Made by a program: the position numbers and the translations under genes
Assembly: GCF_036170895.1 (NCBI RefSeq)
Contig: NZ_CP108036.1
Location: 7,041,501-7,105,500, forward strand
Source: Streptomyces erythrochromogenes
GTDB taxonomy: Bacteria > Actinomycetota > Actinomycetes > Streptomycetales > Streptomycetaceae
Length of the DNA: 64,000 nucleotides
Direction: 5' to 3'
Notes under the pieces: generated by a model
What the model saw: only the letters and a program-made list of their open reading frames with translations
What the model was told of the DNA's origin: nothing
The model's database searches: none
Part shown: positions 1 to 8,951 of the stretch, piece after piece
Numbering within the stretch: the stretch's first letter is position 1
How the letters are laid out: each line of letters opens with the position of its first letter

Positions 1-44
1 CGAGGCCATCGGCGCGCCGGAACCCGGCGGGACCGATGGCCTCG
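1..44. terminator. Long hairpin at the left edge
   Basis: Bases 1-12 (CGAGGCCATCGG) are the exact reverse complement of 33-44, and an inner stem CGCCGG (15-20) / CCGGCG (24-29) closes on a 3-base loop. There is no U tract, which is usual for Streptomyces terminators. It probably ends a gene lying left of the window; it could also be an operator for the MFS gene. Confidence 0.5.
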
Positions 45-128
45 CCGGTTTGACCCGCCGGCGCGCGGCTCGCTTTGATCCCAGGGGCGACACGAGGTCG
101 TCCGTACGGAGAGCGGGGCGGGCTGATC

Positions 129-1379
129 ATGGTGGGCGGGCGGTCGCCGGGCCGGCGGTTCGGATGGCTGTGGACCTCGTACGCCGTCAGCACGCTCGGC
201 ACCTGGCTCGCCTTCGACGCGTTCCCCCTGATCGCTATCCTCGTGCTGCACGCCGGCACCACCCAGGTGTCCTTGCTGGCAGCCGCGGGGCCTGCGGTCG
301 GCGCGGTGCTGGCGTTCTCGCTCGGGCCGTGGGTGGAGTCCCGTCCCAAGAGGCCGGTGATGGTCGCCATGGACCTGGTCCGGTTCGCGGCGCTGACCAG
401 CGTGCCCGTGGCGTTCGCGCTCGGCGGGCTCACCTTCGCCCAGCTCCTGGTCGTCTCGGTCGTCGTCGGCGCGGCCGGCATCGCCTTCACGGCGGCCGGC
501 GGCGCGTGCCTGAAGGAGATCGTCCCGCCGCAGGACCTGCTCGTCGCGAACGGCCGGTTCGAATCCACGACGTGGACCGCCACCATGCTCGGACCGCCGC
601 TCGGCGGGGCCGCGATCGCCGCCTTCGGGCCGGTTTCGACCGTCATGGCCAACGCGGTCAGCCACCTGCTCTCGGCGGCGGGGATCCGTGCCATCGGGGC
701 ACCGGAGCCGCGCCCCGCCCCCGCCGGACCACGGGAACGCGTGCGGGCCGGCGACCTGTTCGAAGGCTGGCGGCACATCCTGACCGACCCCGTGCTGCGC
801 CCGCTGTTCCTCAACTCCGCCCTGGTCAGCGGCCTGGTCATGGCGACCTCGCCGCTGCTGGCCGTCCTCATGCTCGGCCCGCTCGGGTTCGCGCCCTGGC
901 AGTACGGACTCGCCTTCGCCGTACCGTGCGTGGGCGGCCTGATCGGCTCCCGGCTGGCGCCGCGGCTCGTCGAGCGGTTCGGCCGGCACCGGGTCATGCT
1001 CGCCGCGGGGGCGCTGCGGGCCTGCTGGCTGCCATGGCTGGCGTTCACCGGATCCGGCACGTCCGGGCTCGTGCTCGTCATGGCCGTCGAATGCGGGCTG
1101 ATCACCTGCACTGGCGTCTTCAACCCGGTGCTGGCCACCTGTCGGCTGGAGCGGACCCCCGCGGACCGGGCCGCCCGCACCCTGCTCGCCTGGTCGGTCT
1201 CCGGCAAGGCCGCCATCGCCGCGCTGACCGCCCTGTGGGGCCTGCTGGCCGTCGTCACGGGCCCGCGCGCCGCGATCGCGGTCGCCGGCGTCCTCGCCAT
1301 GGCCACCCCGCTGCTGCTGCCGCGATCGCTCCCGGCGGAGCGGGCCACCGTCAGCGGCGGGCCGCGAGGTGGTCGCTGA
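129..1379 (+). CDS. MFS transporter, EntS/MFS_3-like drug or siderophore exporter
   Basis: A 416-residue integral membrane protein with about 12 hydrophobic segments and no signal peptide. It carries a loop 2-3 motif of the major facilitator type (PWVESRPKRPVMV, near residue 60) and the two-halves layout of proton-driven exporters. The closest style is the EntS-like group used for drug or siderophore export, but no residue fixes the substrate. I take ATG 129 because the preceding in-frame ATG at 75 only adds a charged, non-membrane leader. It converges on the gene remnant and GntR gene that follow on the other strand, so it is probably its own transcription unit. Confidence 0.85.
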   Translation: MVGGRSPGRRFGWLWTSYAVSTLGTWLAFDAFPLIAILVLHAGTTQVSLLAAAGPAVGAVLAFSLGPWVESRPKRPVMVAMDLVRFAALTSVPVAFALGGLTFAQLLVVSVVVGAAGIAFTAAGGACLKEIVPPQDLLVANGRFESTTWTATMLGPPLGGAAIAAFGPVSTVMANAVSHLLSAAGIRAIGAPEPRPAPAGPRERVRAGDLFEGWRHILTDPVLRPLFLNSALVSGLVMATSPLLAVLMLGPLGFAPWQYGLAFAVPCVGGLIGSRLAPRLVERFGRHRVMLAAGALRACWLPWLAFTGSGTSGLVLVMAVECGLITCTGVFNPVLATCRLERTPADRAARTLLAWSVSGKAAIAALTALWGLLAVVTGPRAAIAVAGVLAMATPLLLPRSLPAERATVSGGPRGGR

Positions 1380-1392
1380 GGGCCTCCGTGCA

Positions 1393-1771
1393 TCAGGTGC
1401 GGGTCGCCCGCAGGACCGCGTCGTGCCGGGTGGGGTTGGGCCGAGCGGTGGGCGAGGTACAGGCCGCGGGCCCGGTCGAGCTCCGCGGCGAACCCGTCGC
1501 CGCGCAGGGCGGCGTCCGGGGCCGGCGCGGCCGCCCGGACCAGCGGGGCGATGTCGCGCAGCGCGGGATCGGGTGCGGACGGTGCGGGAGGTGCGGGCGC
1601 CGCGGAGAGGTCCGGGTCCAGACCGCGGGCCCGGTCCTGGAACTCCTGCGTGGAGCACGGGGGCATGGCGCTCCGATCCTGCAGGCCCAGCCGCCCGTCG
1701 AGCCCGTCGGGCGGCGTGCGGGTCCGCCGCCGTCCCAGCCGGCCGAACCGCGCCTGCGTCGGAGGCGGGGG
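1393..1771 (-). pseudogene. Decayed coding sequence of unknown family
   Basis: This 395-base gap holds no intact gene. On the minus strand one frame with strong GC3 reads from about 1771 (TPPDGLDGRLGLQ, then RSAMPPCSTQEFQ) to a helix-like ELDRARGLYLAHRSAQ near 1440. A +1 shift there leads into TRHDAVLRATRT and a TGA at 1393-1395. It has no good start or ribosome site, and I do not recognise the family. It lies directly downstream of the GntR gene in the same direction, so it could be the 3' remnant of a co-transcribed gene. Confidence 0.35.
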
Positions 1772-1774
1772 TGC

Positions 1775-2530
1775 TCAGGCGTCCGTGAGGGCCGGGCCCG
1801 TGCGGCGGGCCAGGGGGTTGCTGCCGATCGAGTTGTGGACGCTGAAGCCCACCGCGTCCGAGCGGTAGCGGTCGTCGGACCATTCGACCGGTCGGCCGTC
1901 GCGCGTGGTGGTCATGCGGCGCACCCGCAACAGCGGGCTGGTGCGCCGTACTTCGAGGAGCTCGGCGTCCCGGGCCCCCGCCGCGACCGCGTCGATGAGG
2001 TGCTCCCCGTACGCGAACACCAGCCCGGTGTCGTCCAGCAGGCGCTGCGTCACCGACGGGCAGTCGGGCTCGATGCGCTCGACGGCGGGGGCGATCCAGT
2101 CGGCGTACACGGTGCGCTCCAGCAGGACGGGCTCGCTGTCCAGCCCGCGCACGCGCAGCACGTGCAGCACGGGTGCGCCGGGCTCCACCTGGAGCCACAT
2201 GACGTCCCGGTCGGTGGCCGGCCGGTACTCCGACGACACCACCCGGCCGGTCGCCGTACGGCCCATGGCCGCGGCCCACTGGGCGAAGCTGCGCAGCTCG
2301 GCGAAGCTCTGGCTGCGGCGGCTGGCCAGCACCACGCGCCGGGCGCCCTGCCGGGACCCGATCAGGCCCTCGGCGGTCAGGGCGAGCACGGCCTGGCGGA
2401 CGGTGCCGCGGGAGACCCCGAAGCGCGCCGCCAGCTCGGTCTCGGCGGGCAGGAGCGCCCCCACCGCGTACTCCTCGCGGTCGATCGCCCGCCGCAGTTC
2501 CTCGGCGATCTCCTCGTGCCGGGCCTTCAT
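1775..2530 (-). CDS. GntR/HutC-family regulator with UTRA effector domain
   Basis: A 251-residue regulator. Residues 5-70 form the winged helix typical of GntR proteins (LPAETELAARFGVSRGTVRQA, then a wing ending in GSRQGARRVV). Residues about 90-235 are a UTRA/HutC ligand pocket (LHVLRVR, VLLERTVY, RRTSPLLRVRRMT, VEWSDDRYR). It is divergent from the ABC-transporter operon starting at 2799, and a perfect inverted repeat at 2699-2728 lies between them. It is therefore very likely the local regulator, responding to the imported solute or a phosphorylated derivative. The start is ATG 2530; longer in-frame extensions run through the promoter region. Confidence 0.85.
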   Translation of the reverse strand: MKARHEEIAEELRRAIDREEYAVGALLPAETELAARFGVSRGTVRQAVLALTAEGLIGSRQGARRVVLASRRSQSFAELRSFAQWAAAMGRTATGRVVSSEYRPATDRDVMWLQVEPGAPVLHVLRVRGLDSEPVLLERTVYADWIAPAVERIEPDCPSVTQRLLDDTGLVFAYGEHLIDAVAAGARDAELLEVRRTSPLLRVRRMTTTRDGRPVEWSDDRYRSDAVGFSVHNSIGSNPLARRTGPALTDA

Positions 2531-2698
2531 CGGCTGTGCCCCCGTACCTCGTCGTGAACGCCGAATGTGCGCAATGCGCGTGACGCGTAAAGCGTAAGCG
2601 CAGGGCCGCGCGGACCGAAACATGGGGAGAGTGTCCAGGTTATTGGCCTGAATCCGTCGCCCTCCGTTCACCGGAAGGTCATGGATGCCGGGCCTACT

Positions 2699-2728
2699 GA
2701 GGCCAACTTGTTCAGACAAGTTGGCCTC
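2699..2728. promoter_or_regulatory. Probable GntR operator (perfect inverted repeat)
   Basis: GAGGCCAACTTG (2699-2710) is repeated inverted as CAAGTTGGCCTC (2717-2728) around TTCAGA. The core CTTGT-N4-ACAAG matches the GT-N-AC style of HutC/GntR operators. It sits about 70 bases upstream of the solute-binding protein and 170 bases from the regulator start. Confidence 0.65.
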
Positions 2729-2798
2729 GGAGCGTTCGAGTCCGCCGTACCCCTCCCACCCTCCCCGCGCTCCCTCGCGCAACCTCCCAGGAGAGACC

Positions 2799-3953
2799 GT
2801 GTCCCTGCCGAGAAACGCCGCCCTCGCCGGCTGCCTCGCCGTCGTCGCCGCCCTCACCCTCACCGCCTGCGGCGCCGCCCCCGAGAAGGCCGACAACAAG
2901 ACCGCCACCGGCAAGGACGCCGCCACCGCGACCTCCGCGGCGGACTTCGGCGGCATGGACGCCCTCGTCGAGGCCGCCAAGAAGGAAGGCGCCCTGCACG
3001 CGATGGCCCTGCCCCGCGACTGGGCCAACTACGGCGCCCTCATCGACGGCTTCACCCAGAAGTACGGCATCAAGGTCGAGGTGGAGAACCCCGACGGCAG
3101 CAGCCAGGACGAGATCAACGCCGTCACCAGCCGCAAGGGCCAGGACCGCGCCCCCGACGTCCTCGACCTCGGCACCTCCTTCGCCGTCAGCGGCGCCCAG
3201 CAGGACCTGTTCGCCCCCTACAAGGTCGCCGCCTACGGCGACATCCCCTCGGCGCAGCGGGACGACCAGGCACGCTGGTACAACGACTACGGCGGCTACA
3301 TCTCCATCGGCTGCGACGCGAGCCGCGTCAAGAACTGCCCCGCCACCTTCAAGGACCTCCTCAAGCCCGAGTACAAGGGCCAGGTCGCGCTCAACGGCAA
3401 CCCCACCAAGTCCGGCTCCGCCTTCGGCGGCGTCTACGCGGCCGCGCTCGCGAACGGCGGTTCCCTCGACGACATCCAGCCCGGCATCGACTTCTTCGGG
3501 CAGCTGAAGAAGAACGGCAACTACACGCCCGTCGAGTCCACCCCGGCCACCGTCGAGAAGGGCGAGACGCCCATCAGCATCGACTGGGACTACCTGAACG
3601 CCGGCTACGCCGACCAGTTCAAGGGCAAGGGCGTCGACTGGAAGGTCGCCGTCCCCGAGGACGGCAAGTACGCGCAGTTCTACGCCCAGGCCATCAACAA
3701 GGACGCCCCGCACCCCGCCGCCGCCCGGCTGTGGCAGGAGTGGCTCTACAGCGCCGAAGGCCAGAACCTGTGGCTGAAGGGCTACGCCCGCCCGGTGCTC
3801 ATGAGCGCCATGGAAGGGGCCGCCACCCTCGACAAGGCCGCCGCCGCCAAGCTCCCGCAGGTCAGCGGCACCCCGACCTTCCCCACGGAGGCCCAGCAGA
3901 CCAAGGCCAAGGGCGTCCTCGCCCAGAGCTGGGGCAAGGCGGTCGCCGGCTGA
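2799..3953 (+). CDS. ABC importer solute-binding lipoprotein (family 1)
   Basis: A 384-residue precursor. The signal peptide ends in the lipobox LTAC (residues about 20-23), so the protein is predicted to be lipid-anchored outside the membrane. The body (KYGIKVEVENPDG, NPTKSGSAFGGVYA, DWDYLNAGYAD, AARLWQEWLYS) is a type II periplasmic-binding fold of the family that binds iron, polyamines, thiamine or 2-aminoethylphosphonate. GTG 2799 is chosen because GGAGAG lies 5-6 bases upstream and it gives an ideal signal peptide. It is the first gene of an operon with two permeases, an ATPase and a phosphatase/phosphodiesterase fusion, which favours an organophosphate-type ligand, but that is inference. 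Confidence 0.85.
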   Translation: MSLPRNAALAGCLAVVAALTLTACGAAPEKADNKTATGKDAATATSAADFGGMDALVEAAKKEGALHAMALPRDWANYGALIDGFTQKYGIKVEVENPDGSSQDEINAVTSRKGQDRAPDVLDLGTSFAVSGAQQDLFAPYKVAAYGDIPSAQRDDQARWYNDYGGYISIGCDASRVKNCPATFKDLLKPEYKGQVALNGNPTKSGSAFGGVYAAALANGGSLDDIQPGIDFFGQLKKNGNYTPVESTPATVEKGETPISIDWDYLNAGYADQFKGKGVDWKVAVPEDGKYAQFYAQAINKDAPHPAAARLWQEWLYSAEGQNLWLKGYARPVLMSAMEGAATLDKAAAAKLPQVSGTPTFPTEAQQTKAKGVLAQSWGKAVAG

Positions 3954-3982
3954 CCGCCGGACCGCCCACCGACACGACCTCC

Positions 3983-4906
3983 ATGATCACCGACATGACC
4001 CCACCCCGCACGGCGGCCGCCGCCCCGGCGGCCCCGGCCGCCCCCGCCGCCCGGACCGGGCGGCGGGCCCGCCGCTCCGGCGCACTCGCCGTCGTCCCCC
4101 TGCTGCTGTTCACCGCGATCGCCTTCGGCCTGCCAGCCGCCGCCATGCTCGACGGCGCCTTCACCACCCGGGACCCGGCCACCGGCGCCGCCTCGTACGG
4201 CCTCGGCAACCTGACCGCCTCCTGGCAGGGCGCCTACCTCACCGCCCTCGTCGGCAGCGTGAAACTGTCCGCCACCTCCGCGGTCCTCGCCACCCTCCTC
4301 GGCCTCCTCCTCGCCCAGGCGGTCGTCACCTCCCCCCTGCGGGCCCTGCGCGAAGCCGTCCTGACCGCCTCCGGCGTCCTCGCCAACTTCGGCGGCGTCC
4401 CCCTCGCCTTCGCCTTCGTCGCCACCCTCGGCAACTCGGGCGTCCTCACCCGCGAGCTGGGCCTGGCCGACACCGGCTGGAACCTCTACAGCTTCTGGGG
4501 CCTGGTCCTCGTCTACCTGTACTTCCTCGTCCCCCTCATGGTCCTCACCATCACCCCCGCCCTGGACGGGCTGCGCACCCAGTGGCGGGAGGCCGCCCAG
4601 AACAACGGCGCCACCCACCGCCAGTACTGGCAGCACGTCGCCCTGCCCGTCCTCGCCCCCTCCCTCCTCGGCGGCCTCGTGCTCCTCTTCGGCAGCGCCT
4701 TCGCCGCGTACGCCACCGCCGCCGCGATGGTCGGCAGCTCGGTCCCGCTCGTCACGCTCCAGATCGCCGACGCGATCTCCGGCAACGTGCTCATCGGGCA
4801 GGAGAACGTGGCCCTCGCCCTCAGCCTCGACATGGTCCTCGTCGCGGGCCTGGTGATGGCGGTCTACCTGCCCCTGCAACGACGGAGCGCCCGATGGCTC
4901 GCCTGA
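3983..4906 (+). CDS. ABC importer permease 1
   Basis: A 307-residue inner-membrane permease with six hydrophobic segments after a Pro/Ala/Arg-rich cytoplasmic tail. The coupling-loop EAA motif is readable as EAAQNNGATHRQYWQHVALP near residue 200, where it docks on the ATPase. It belongs with the binding protein 29 bases upstream and overlaps the second permease by 13 bases, so expression is coupled. It resembles PotB/PhnU-type permeases. The start ATG 3983 lacks a strong ribosome site; ATG 3995 is the alternative. Confidence 0.85.
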   Translation: MITDMTPPRTAAAAPAAPAAPAARTGRRARRSGALAVVPLLLFTAIAFGLPAAAMLDGAFTTRDPATGAASYGLGNLTASWQGAYLTALVGSVKLSATSAVLATLLGLLLAQAVVTSPLRALREAVLTASGVLANFGGVPLAFAFVATLGNSGVLTRELGLADTGWNLYSFWGLVLVYLYFLVPLMVLTITPALDGLRTQWREAAQNNGATHRQYWQHVALPVLAPSLLGGLVLLFGSAFAAYATAAAMVGSSVPLVTLQIADAISGNVLIGQENVALALSLDMVLVAGLVMAVYLPLQRRSARWLA

Positions 4907-5733
4907 CCGCCCGCCCGACCCCGGCCCCCTGGCGCGCTCTCGTCCTCGCCACCGCGGCCCTGTACTTCCTGGTGCCGCTCGCCGCCTCCGTCGTCTTCAC
5001 CGTCGACGTGCCCGGCCAGGGCGTGAACCTCGACGCCTACACCCGCATCCTGGACACCGAGGGCTTCCTGCCCAGCCTGCTCCTCTCCCTCGAACTCTCG
5101 GCCGCCACCATCGCGGTGGTCCTGCTGCTCATGGTTCCCGCCACGGTGGCACTCCGGCTGACCGCGTCGAAGCTGCGGCCCGTCGTCGAGGTCGTGTGTT
5201 CGCTGCCGCTCGTCGTCCCGCCCATCGCCTTCGTCGCCGGCGTCGGCACCGTCCTGAAGTGGGGGCCCGAACGCCTCTCCCGCACCCCGCTCTTCCAGAC
5301 GTTCGTCGCCGTCCAGAACCCGGACTTCCCCCTCGTCCTGGTCCTCGCCTACGCCGTGATGGCGCTGCCGTTCGCCTACCGGGCCCTGGACGCGGGACTG
5401 CGCGCCATCGACGTCCGCACCCTCGTCGAGGCGGCCCGCTCGTGCGGCGCGAGCCTGCCGCACGCCCTGCTGCGCGCCGTACTGCCGAACCTGCGCGGAG
5501 CCCTCCTGAGCGCCTCCTTCCTCACCCTCGCCCTGGTCCTCGGCGAGTTCACCACCGCCCAGCTCCTCGGCTTCCGGCCGTTCGCCGTCTGGATCGTCAA
5601 CATCAGCGGCTCGCAGGCCCAGATGTCCGTGGCCGTCTCCGTCATGAGCCTGCTGGTGACCTGGCTGCTGCTCCTGCTCCTCGCCGGCTTCGGCAGCCGC
5701 CGCGCCCCTTCCTCGACCACCGACCGGAAATGA
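4894..5733 (+). CDS. ABC importer permease 2
   Basis: A 279-residue partner permease of the PotC/PhnV type. It has six membrane spans and the EAA loop EAARSCGASLPHALLRAVLP near residue 185. The start ATG overlaps the last 13 bases of permease 1 and the stop forms an ATGA overlap with the ATPase gene, so three genes are translationally chained. With permease 1 it would form the heterodimeric channel of the importer. Confidence 0.85.
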   Translation: MARLTARPTPAPWRALVLATAALYFLVPLAASVVFTVDVPGQGVNLDAYTRILDTEGFLPSLLLSLELSAATIAVVLLLMVPATVALRLTASKLRPVVEVVCSLPLVVPPIAFVAGVGTVLKWGPERLSRTPLFQTFVAVQNPDFPLVLVLAYAVMALPFAYRALDAGLRAIDVRTLVEAARSCGASLPHALLRAVLPNLRGALLSASFLTLALVLGEFTTAQLLGFRPFAVWIVNISGSQAQMSVAVSVMSLLVTWLLLLLLAGFGSRRAPSSTTDRK

Positions 5734-6857
5734 CACCCCTCATGAGCCTCACCGCACCCGCGCCGGCCGCGCACGGCACGCCCGCACCGTCCGACGCGGC
5801 CACCGTCGAACTGCGCGGCCTGCGCCGGGCCTTCGGCACCACCACCGCCCTCGACGGACTCGACCTCACCGTGCGCCCCGGTGAACTCCTGGCCCTGCTC
5901 GGCCCGTCCGGCTGCGGCAAGACCACCGCGCTGCGCATGCTGGCGGGCTTCGAACACCCCGACGCCGGGGAGATCCTCGTCGACGGCAAGGACGTCACCG
6001 CGGTCCCCGCACACCGCCGCGACGCAGGCATGGTCTTCCAGTCCTACTCCCTCTTCCCGCACCTGAGCGCCCTCGACAACGTGGCGTTCGGCCTGCGGAT
6101 GCGCCGGGTCCGCACCGCCGAGCGGCGCGCCCGCGCCGGGGAACTGCTCGAACTCGTCGGCCTCGCCGACAAGGGCGGCCGCTTCCCCCACGAGCTCTCC
6201 GGCGGACAGCAGCAGCGCATCGCGCTCGCCCGCGCCCTCGCCCTGCGCCCGCGGGTCCTGCTCCTGGACGAGCCGCTGTCCGCCCTCGACGCCAAGGTGC
6301 GCCTGACGCTGCGCGAGGAGATCCGCCGCCTCCAGCAGGAACTGGGCATCACCACCCTCTTCATCACCCACGACCAGGAGGAGGCGCTGTCCATGGCCGA
6401 CCGCGTGGCGGTCATGCGCGCCGGCCGCCTGGAGCAGTGCGCGGAGCCGGCGGAGCTGTACGCCCGCCCCGCCACCCCCTTCGTCGCGGAGTTCGTGGGC
6501 ACGATGAGCCGCATCCCGGGCCGGCTCCTCGCCTCCGGCGCGACCGTCGCGGTCCTGGGCCGCCACCTCGCCGTCGACGGCACCCCGCCGAGCGCCGGGG
6601 ACGGCGCCGACGGCGCCGACGTCGACGTCCTCGTACGGCCCGAGTCGCTCGGGGTCACCGCTGACGCGGCCGGGGAAGGCCGGGTCCTCGGCACCTCGTT
6701 CCTGGGCGCCACCGTCCGCGTGTCCGTGGCCCTGGCCGACGGCACCCCGGTCAAGGCCGACGTTCCCGCACACGACGCGGGCCACCTGGCCGTCGGCACG
6801 CCCGTCCGCCTGTCGCTGCCGGACCGTCCGGTCCTGGTGGCCCCGCGCGCGAGCTGA
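5730..6857 (+). CDS. ABC importer ATPase (PotA/PhnT type)
   Basis: A 375-residue ATP-hydrolysing subunit. It has Walker A GPSGCGKTT (about residue 50), Q-loop FQSYSLFPH, signature LSGGQQQR, Walker B VLLLDEPLSALD and switch His in FITHDQEEA. After residue 250 comes a TOBE-like beta domain (VLVRPESLGV, GTSFLGATVRVSV) typical of importers for polyamines, iron or phosphonates. It starts inside the stop of permease 2 (ATGA). The first intrinsic break in the operon follows it: 201 bases to the next gene. Confidence 0.88.
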   Translation: MTPLMSLTAPAPAAHGTPAPSDAATVELRGLRRAFGTTTALDGLDLTVRPGELLALLGPSGCGKTTALRMLAGFEHPDAGEILVDGKDVTAVPAHRRDAGMVFQSYSLFPHLSALDNVAFGLRMRRVRTAERRARAGELLELVGLADKGGRFPHELSGGQQQRIALARALALRPRVLLLDEPLSALDAKVRLTLREEIRRLQQELGITTLFITHDQEEALSMADRVAVMRAGRLEQCAEPAELYARPATPFVAEFVGTMSRIPGRLLASGATVAVLGRHLAVDGTPPSAGDGADGADVDVLVRPESLGVTADAAGEGRVLGTSFLGATVRVSVALADGTPVKADVPAHDAGHLAVGTPVRLSLPDRPVLVAPRAS

Positions 6858-7058
6858 CCGCGGGGACCGGCGCCCCGGGCCGTGCCCGCGGCCGCCCGGC
6901 CGCGCCGCGGGAACGCGCGCTGAAGGCACGACACCCCGGCTGCCGTGCCGTCCGCGCAGCCACCTCCCCCCGGGTCCCACCACCGCCGCCCGGGTCCGCC
7001 CGTACCGCGGCCGCCCCGGCCGCAACCCCACCACCCGCACCGGAAAGAGACCTCGTTC

Positions 7059-8918
7059 GTGACGCCCTCGCACTCTCCCGCCCCGACCCCGCTGCAAGCC
7101 GTCCTCTTCGACATGGACGGCACCCTCGTCGACACCGAGCAGCTCTGGTGGGACACCGTGGCGGAGGCGGCCGAGCGGCTCGGGCACGTCCTCGTCGAGG
7201 CCGACCAGCCGGACGTGCTCGGCCGGCCCGTGGAGCACACCGCCGGTGTCCTCGCCGCCCGCAGCGGCGCCCCCGCCGCCGCGATCGCCGCCGAGCTGCA
7301 CCGGGCGTTCGCCGACCGGGTCCGCACCCGGGTCGTACCCCGGCCCGGCGCGCTGGCCCTGCTCGGCGCACTGCGTGCCGAGGGCGTCCCCACCGCCCTC
7401 GTCACGGCCTCCCCCCGGGAGGTCGCGGAGACCGTCGTGGCCGCCCTCGCGGAGGCCGGCCACGGCGGTTTCACGGTCACCGTCACGGCCGACGACACCG
7501 CGCTCACCAAGCCGAACCCCGACCCCTACCTCGCGGCCTGCCGCGCGCTGCGGGTCCCGCCCGCCGCCTGCGTGGCCGTCGAGGACACCCCCACCGGCGT
7601 CGCCTCGGCCGAAGCCGCCGGCTGCCAGGTTCTCGCCGTGCCCTCCGTCGCCAGGATCGACCCGGCCCCGGGCCGCACCGTGCTGGACTCCCTGGAACAG
7701 GCCACCCCGGACCGGCTGCGGGCCCTGGTCGCCGACGCACCGGCGCCCCGGTTCCTCGTCCCCGGGCTCACCACCCGCCGCGCCCGCGCCGGCCGGCCCT
7801 TCACCGCCCGTGTGGCGGGCCTGCTCCGCGGCGCGGCCCGTCCCGTGACCTTCGCCGCCGCCGACCGCCCCGACTGGCTCACGGTCCACGCCGACGGCAC
7901 CCTCAGCGGCACCCCCTCGCCGCTGCCGGGCCCGGACACCGCCGACGTCGCCGTCGCCGAGGTCACCGCGGTCGACGCGCACGGCGCCACCGCCCACCTC
8001 ACCGTCCGCATCCCCGTGGCGGCCGCGGACGCGCCCGCGCTCGACCGGGTCCGGGTGATGAGCTGGAACCTGTGGCTCGGGGGCAGCCCCGTCGACGACC
8101 ACCGCGACAAGCAGCTGGCCGTGCTCCTCGCCGCGGACGTCGACGTCGTCGGCCTCCAGGAGACCGCCGTGCACGCCGCGCCCGAACTCGCCGACGCGCT
8201 CGGCTGGTTCCACCACAGCGCCGGGGAGAACCTCGCGGTCCTCAGCCGCCACCCCCTCGTGGAAACCCTCGGCGACCCCGGAGCCGGCTTCTACGGGGCC
8301 ACCGGCGCCCGGATCCGGCTCGACGAGCACCCCGACGGCGCCCCGCACGAGCTGGTGCTGTGGAGCGCCCACCTCAACTACACGCCGTACGGGCCCTACG
8401 ACGCCTGCTTCGGCGGTCTCGCCGCGCCCGAACTGGCCGACCGCGAAAGGCAGTCGGGGCGGGTCGGCGAGATCGACGGGATCCTGGCCGGGATGGCGCC
8501 GGACCTGGCCGCGGCCGACCGTACGCCGGTCCTGCTCGTCGGAGACTTCAACGCCCCCTCGCACCTGGACTGGACGGCCGCGGCCGCCCCGCTGCACGGC
8601 GGGCGCGGTCCGGTGGACTGGCCGGTCTCCCGCGCCGTGGAACGGGCCGGGCTGCGCGACTCCTACCGCGAGGCGCACCCGGACCCGGTGGCGGCTCCCG
8701 GAACCACCTGGTCGCCCGTCCACCCGCGGCACGAGGACGGCAGCGGCCGCCCGGAACCGCAGGACCGCATCGACTTCGTGCTCCACACCGGCGACCGCCT
8801 CACCGTCCTGGACTCCATCGCCCTGGCCACGGGCCGCATCGCGCCCTGGCCGGACGTCGCGGCCAACGACTGGCCCTCCGACCACGCGGCGGTGGTCACC
8901 ACTTTCCGCTTCGCCTGA
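7059..8918 (+). CDS. HAD phosphatase / Ig-like / EEP phosphodiesterase fusion
   Basis: A 619-residue three-domain protein without a signal peptide, so probably cytoplasmic. Residues 13-225 are a HAD subfamily IA phosphatase with every key residue: DMDGT (D18, D20), VTAS, LTKPNPDPYL and VEDTPTG. Residues about 230-325 resemble a putative-Ig (He_PIG) module (WLTVHADGTLSGTPS). Residues 329-619 are an endonuclease/exonuclease/phosphatase domain with MSWNLW, GLQET, GDFNAP and WPSDHA intact. GTG 7059 has GGAAAGAGA upstream. It follows the ABC importer, so a two-step role (diester cleavage, then dephosphorylation of the imported compound) is an attractive inference. The fusion is not one I know as a named enzyme. 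Confidence 0.82.
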   Translation: MTPSHSPAPTPLQAVLFDMDGTLVDTEQLWWDTVAEAAERLGHVLVEADQPDVLGRPVEHTAGVLAARSGAPAAAIAAELHRAFADRVRTRVVPRPGALALLGALRAEGVPTALVTASPREVAETVVAALAEAGHGGFTVTVTADDTALTKPNPDPYLAACRALRVPPAACVAVEDTPTGVASAEAAGCQVLAVPSVARIDPAPGRTVLDSLEQATPDRLRALVADAPAPRFLVPGLTTRRARAGRPFTARVAGLLRGAARPVTFAAADRPDWLTVHADGTLSGTPSPLPGPDTADVAVAEVTAVDAHGATAHLTVRIPVAAADAPALDRVRVMSWNLWLGGSPVDDHRDKQLAVLLAADVDVVGLQETAVHAAPELADALGWFHHSAGENLAVLSRHPLVETLGDPGAGFYGATGARIRLDEHPDGAPHELVLWSAHLNYTPYGPYDACFGGLAAPELADRERQSGRVGEIDGILAGMAPDLAAADRTPVLLVGDFNAPSHLDWTAAAAPLHGGRGPVDWPVSRAVERAGLRDSYREAHPDPVAAPGTTWSPVHPRHEDGSGRPEPQDRIDFVLHTGDRLTVLDSIALATGRIAPWPDVAANDWPSDHAAVVTTFRFA

Positions 8919-8923
8919 CGGGT

Positions 8924-8947
8924 GCGGAGGGCGGCCGCGCCCTCCGC
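8924..8947. terminator. Bidirectional terminator
   Basis: GCGGAGGGCG (8924-8933) and CGCCCTCCGC (8938-8947) form a perfect 10-bp stem with loop GCCG. It sits exactly between two convergent genes and would serve both. Confidence 0.75.
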
Positions 8948-8951
8948 CGGG

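Noticed and set aside
550..570. tRNA-like T-loop sequence GGTTCGAATCC
   Set aside because: It is inside the MFS reading frame (GRFEST) with no acceptor, D or anticodon stems around it.
5376..8885. Very long antisense reading frame opposite the importer ATPase and the fusion enzyme
   Set aside because: Its composition (Gly/Val/Glu-rich, no domains) is that of a high-GC shadow of the real genes on the other strand.
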